Positions 13,942 to 14,827 of a DNA stretch of 14,827 nt are shown piece by piece. The position numbers were made by a program, and so were the translations under genes. Origin of the DNA: Candidatus Hydrogenedentota bacterium (GTDB lineage Bacteria; Hydrogenedentota; Hydrogenedentia; Hydrogenedentales; SLHB01). The DNA lies in NCBI GenBank assembly GCA_003557825.1, contig PWNM01000611.1, positions 1 to 14,827 of the forward strand, given 5' to 3'. How positions within the stretch are numbered: position 1 is the stretch's first letter; every line of letters starts with the position of its first letter. The notes under the pieces were generated by a model, which was given only the letters and a program-made list of their open reading frames with translations, had not been told where the DNA came from and did no database searches.

Positions 13942-14827
13942 GGGTATCCTCCTCGCGACTGGGCGCTATTAGTCGATCCTTTTGGGCATCGAGCCACTTC
14001 TTGGCATCTTCGACAATTTCCGGCATGGCATACACATAATCGACCGAAACAACCGGTACTTGCCCTAGAACATCAGATATATCAAGGGAGGAGACGACTT
14101 TATCGTCATGCATTCGGACTGGAAAGTCCGGGGCTCCGCCCGTCTGTTGGTAGCGATCATGTCGAAAATACGTCATGCCGAATTGGTTGCATAAACCCTT
14201 GAAGACCGCTTTACCTGCCTCGGGGTTTATTCTAACATCATCAGGATTCCTTTCATAGATCCGCTTAAAATGGTGTCTTCGGACAATCCGGCGGGCGTGT
14301 TCATGACCCGCATGGTTGGCATTGGAGGCTGCATTCCAGAATGCAGCGGACACTTCATTATCTGTCATTTGCAGATGCCGTTCGATTTCAGTTGAAAAGA
14401 AGCCATCGGCTAACCAGGCTTTCAGAAAATCCTTAAGGTGGATATCGTAAATGCGTCGGACTGGGTGAAAGTAGACCTGCGTGTACATGAAATATCGAGC
14501 CAGCATCAATGCCTCTGCTGAGTAGATTCCACCATGTTCGACACCCAGAGCGGGCGCACTCATTGCATCACTTCCTTCGGATGTTGGATATTGAAGGATG
14601 CGAAGCGTATCGATGAGTCGAAAATGATCAAATCGTCCATAGGCAACCCCCGTGTGATGGGAGTCACGAAGAAGATAGTCCATTCGATCAACCCCGAACG
14701 CATCCCCAACGATTATTTCCGACAGGATTTCCTCCCAATCTGTAAACTCCAGATCCTTGGCTTCCTTGCGACCGATTGCGAGTTTTACAATATCTTCCTG
14801 ACGGATGGTAGGTCGTGTCCTTTTCAG
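13934..14827 (-). CDS. HD-domain phosphohydrolase, dGTPase/SAMHD1-like (5' end beyond window)
   Basis: The frame is open from the right edge to the TAG at 13934-13936: 297 visible residues, with the N-terminus outside. LSEIIVGDAFGVDRMDYLLRDS (start about visible residue 35) followed by HTGVAYGRFDHFRLIDTLRI is the hallmark of the COG1078 HD family. The Asp of DRMDYL is in the position of the last metal ligand. The initial H...HD motif must lie beyond the edge. EALMLARYFMYTQVYFHPVRRIYD is also typical of the family. Relatives hydrolyse dGTP or other dNTPs to nucleoside plus triphosphate; substrate here is unknown. Reading from an internal Met at 14683 would break the HD domain, so I extend to the edge. 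It is the first visible gene of an operon with the 185-aa protein and recQ. Confidence 0.9.
   Translation of the reverse strand: MKRTRPTIRQEDIVKLAIGRKEAKDLEFTDWEEILSEIIVGDAFGVDRMDYLLRDSHHTGVAYGRFDHFRLIDTLRILQYPTSEGSDAMSAPALGVEHGGIYSAEALMLARYFMYTQVYFHPVRRIYDIHLKDFLKAWLADGFFSTEIERHLQMTDNEVSAAFWNAASNANHAGHEHARRIVRRHHFKRIYERNPDDVRINPEAGKAVFKGLCNQFGMTYFRHDRYQQTGGAPDFPVRMHDDKVVSSLDISDVLGQVPVVSVDYVYAMPEIVEDAKKWLDAQKDRLIAPSREEDTHG

Noticed and set aside
14683..14683. Internal Met as start of the HD protein
   Set aside because: The frame remains open upstream to the edge and encodes the family-typical LSEIIVGDAFGVDR just before that Met.

Overview
The window looks like chromosomal DNA from a Gram-negative bacterium of fairly high GC. 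It carries housekeeping genes (rpsO-pnp, gap-pgk, recQ), a signal-peptide-bearing outer-membrane beta-barrel, and anaerobe-style redox proteins (rubrerythrin, and rubredoxins fused to a glutamate-synthase-type domain). An alginate-export-type barrel next to a three-domain secreted calcineurin-like phosphoesterase suggests the Planctomycetota / Lentisphaerota / Hydrogenedentota-like groups. That placement is an inference from gene style and is tentative.

Layout, left to right. (1) Positions 1-5002, all minus strand: the glycolytic pair gap (4007-5002) and pgk (2699-3931), then rpsO (2271-2543) and pnp (1-2181, running off the left edge). A good sigma70-like promoter overlaps the pgk stop codon and points at rpsO, and a perfect 12-bp stem-loop lies just after its predicted start. 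(2) Positions 5003-5524: the divergent spacer, holding a candidate gap promoter, two gap-leader hairpins, and two hairpins upstream of the plus-strand gene. (3) Positions 5525-7132 (+): the outer-membrane barrel, closed by a textbook intrinsic terminator. (4) Positions 7311-8924 (+): a secreted metallophosphoesterase with its own candidate promoter and an 8-7-8 dyad operator; its base composition looks lower in GC than the barrel gene. (5) Positions 8995-11251, minus: rubrerythrin (10748-11251) upstream of a protein with three tandem rubredoxin modules fused to an FMN/Fe-S glutamate-synthase domain (8995-10641). (6) Positions 11407-14827, minus: a compact three-gene operon, with an HD-domain dGTPase-like phosphohydrolase (N-terminus beyond the right edge), a 185-aa protein of unrecognised family that overlaps it by 8 nt, and a RecQ-family helicase 18 nt further on.

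Two regions stand out. The HD phosphohydrolase / small protein / RecQ operon is compositionally distinct in its first two genes and tightly coupled, so it is a candidate nucleotide-pool or genome-defence module. The triple-rubredoxin glutamate-synthase fusion beside rubrerythrin suggests a dedicated electron relay. No tRNA, rRNA, CRISPR array, insertion sequence or integrase was seen.
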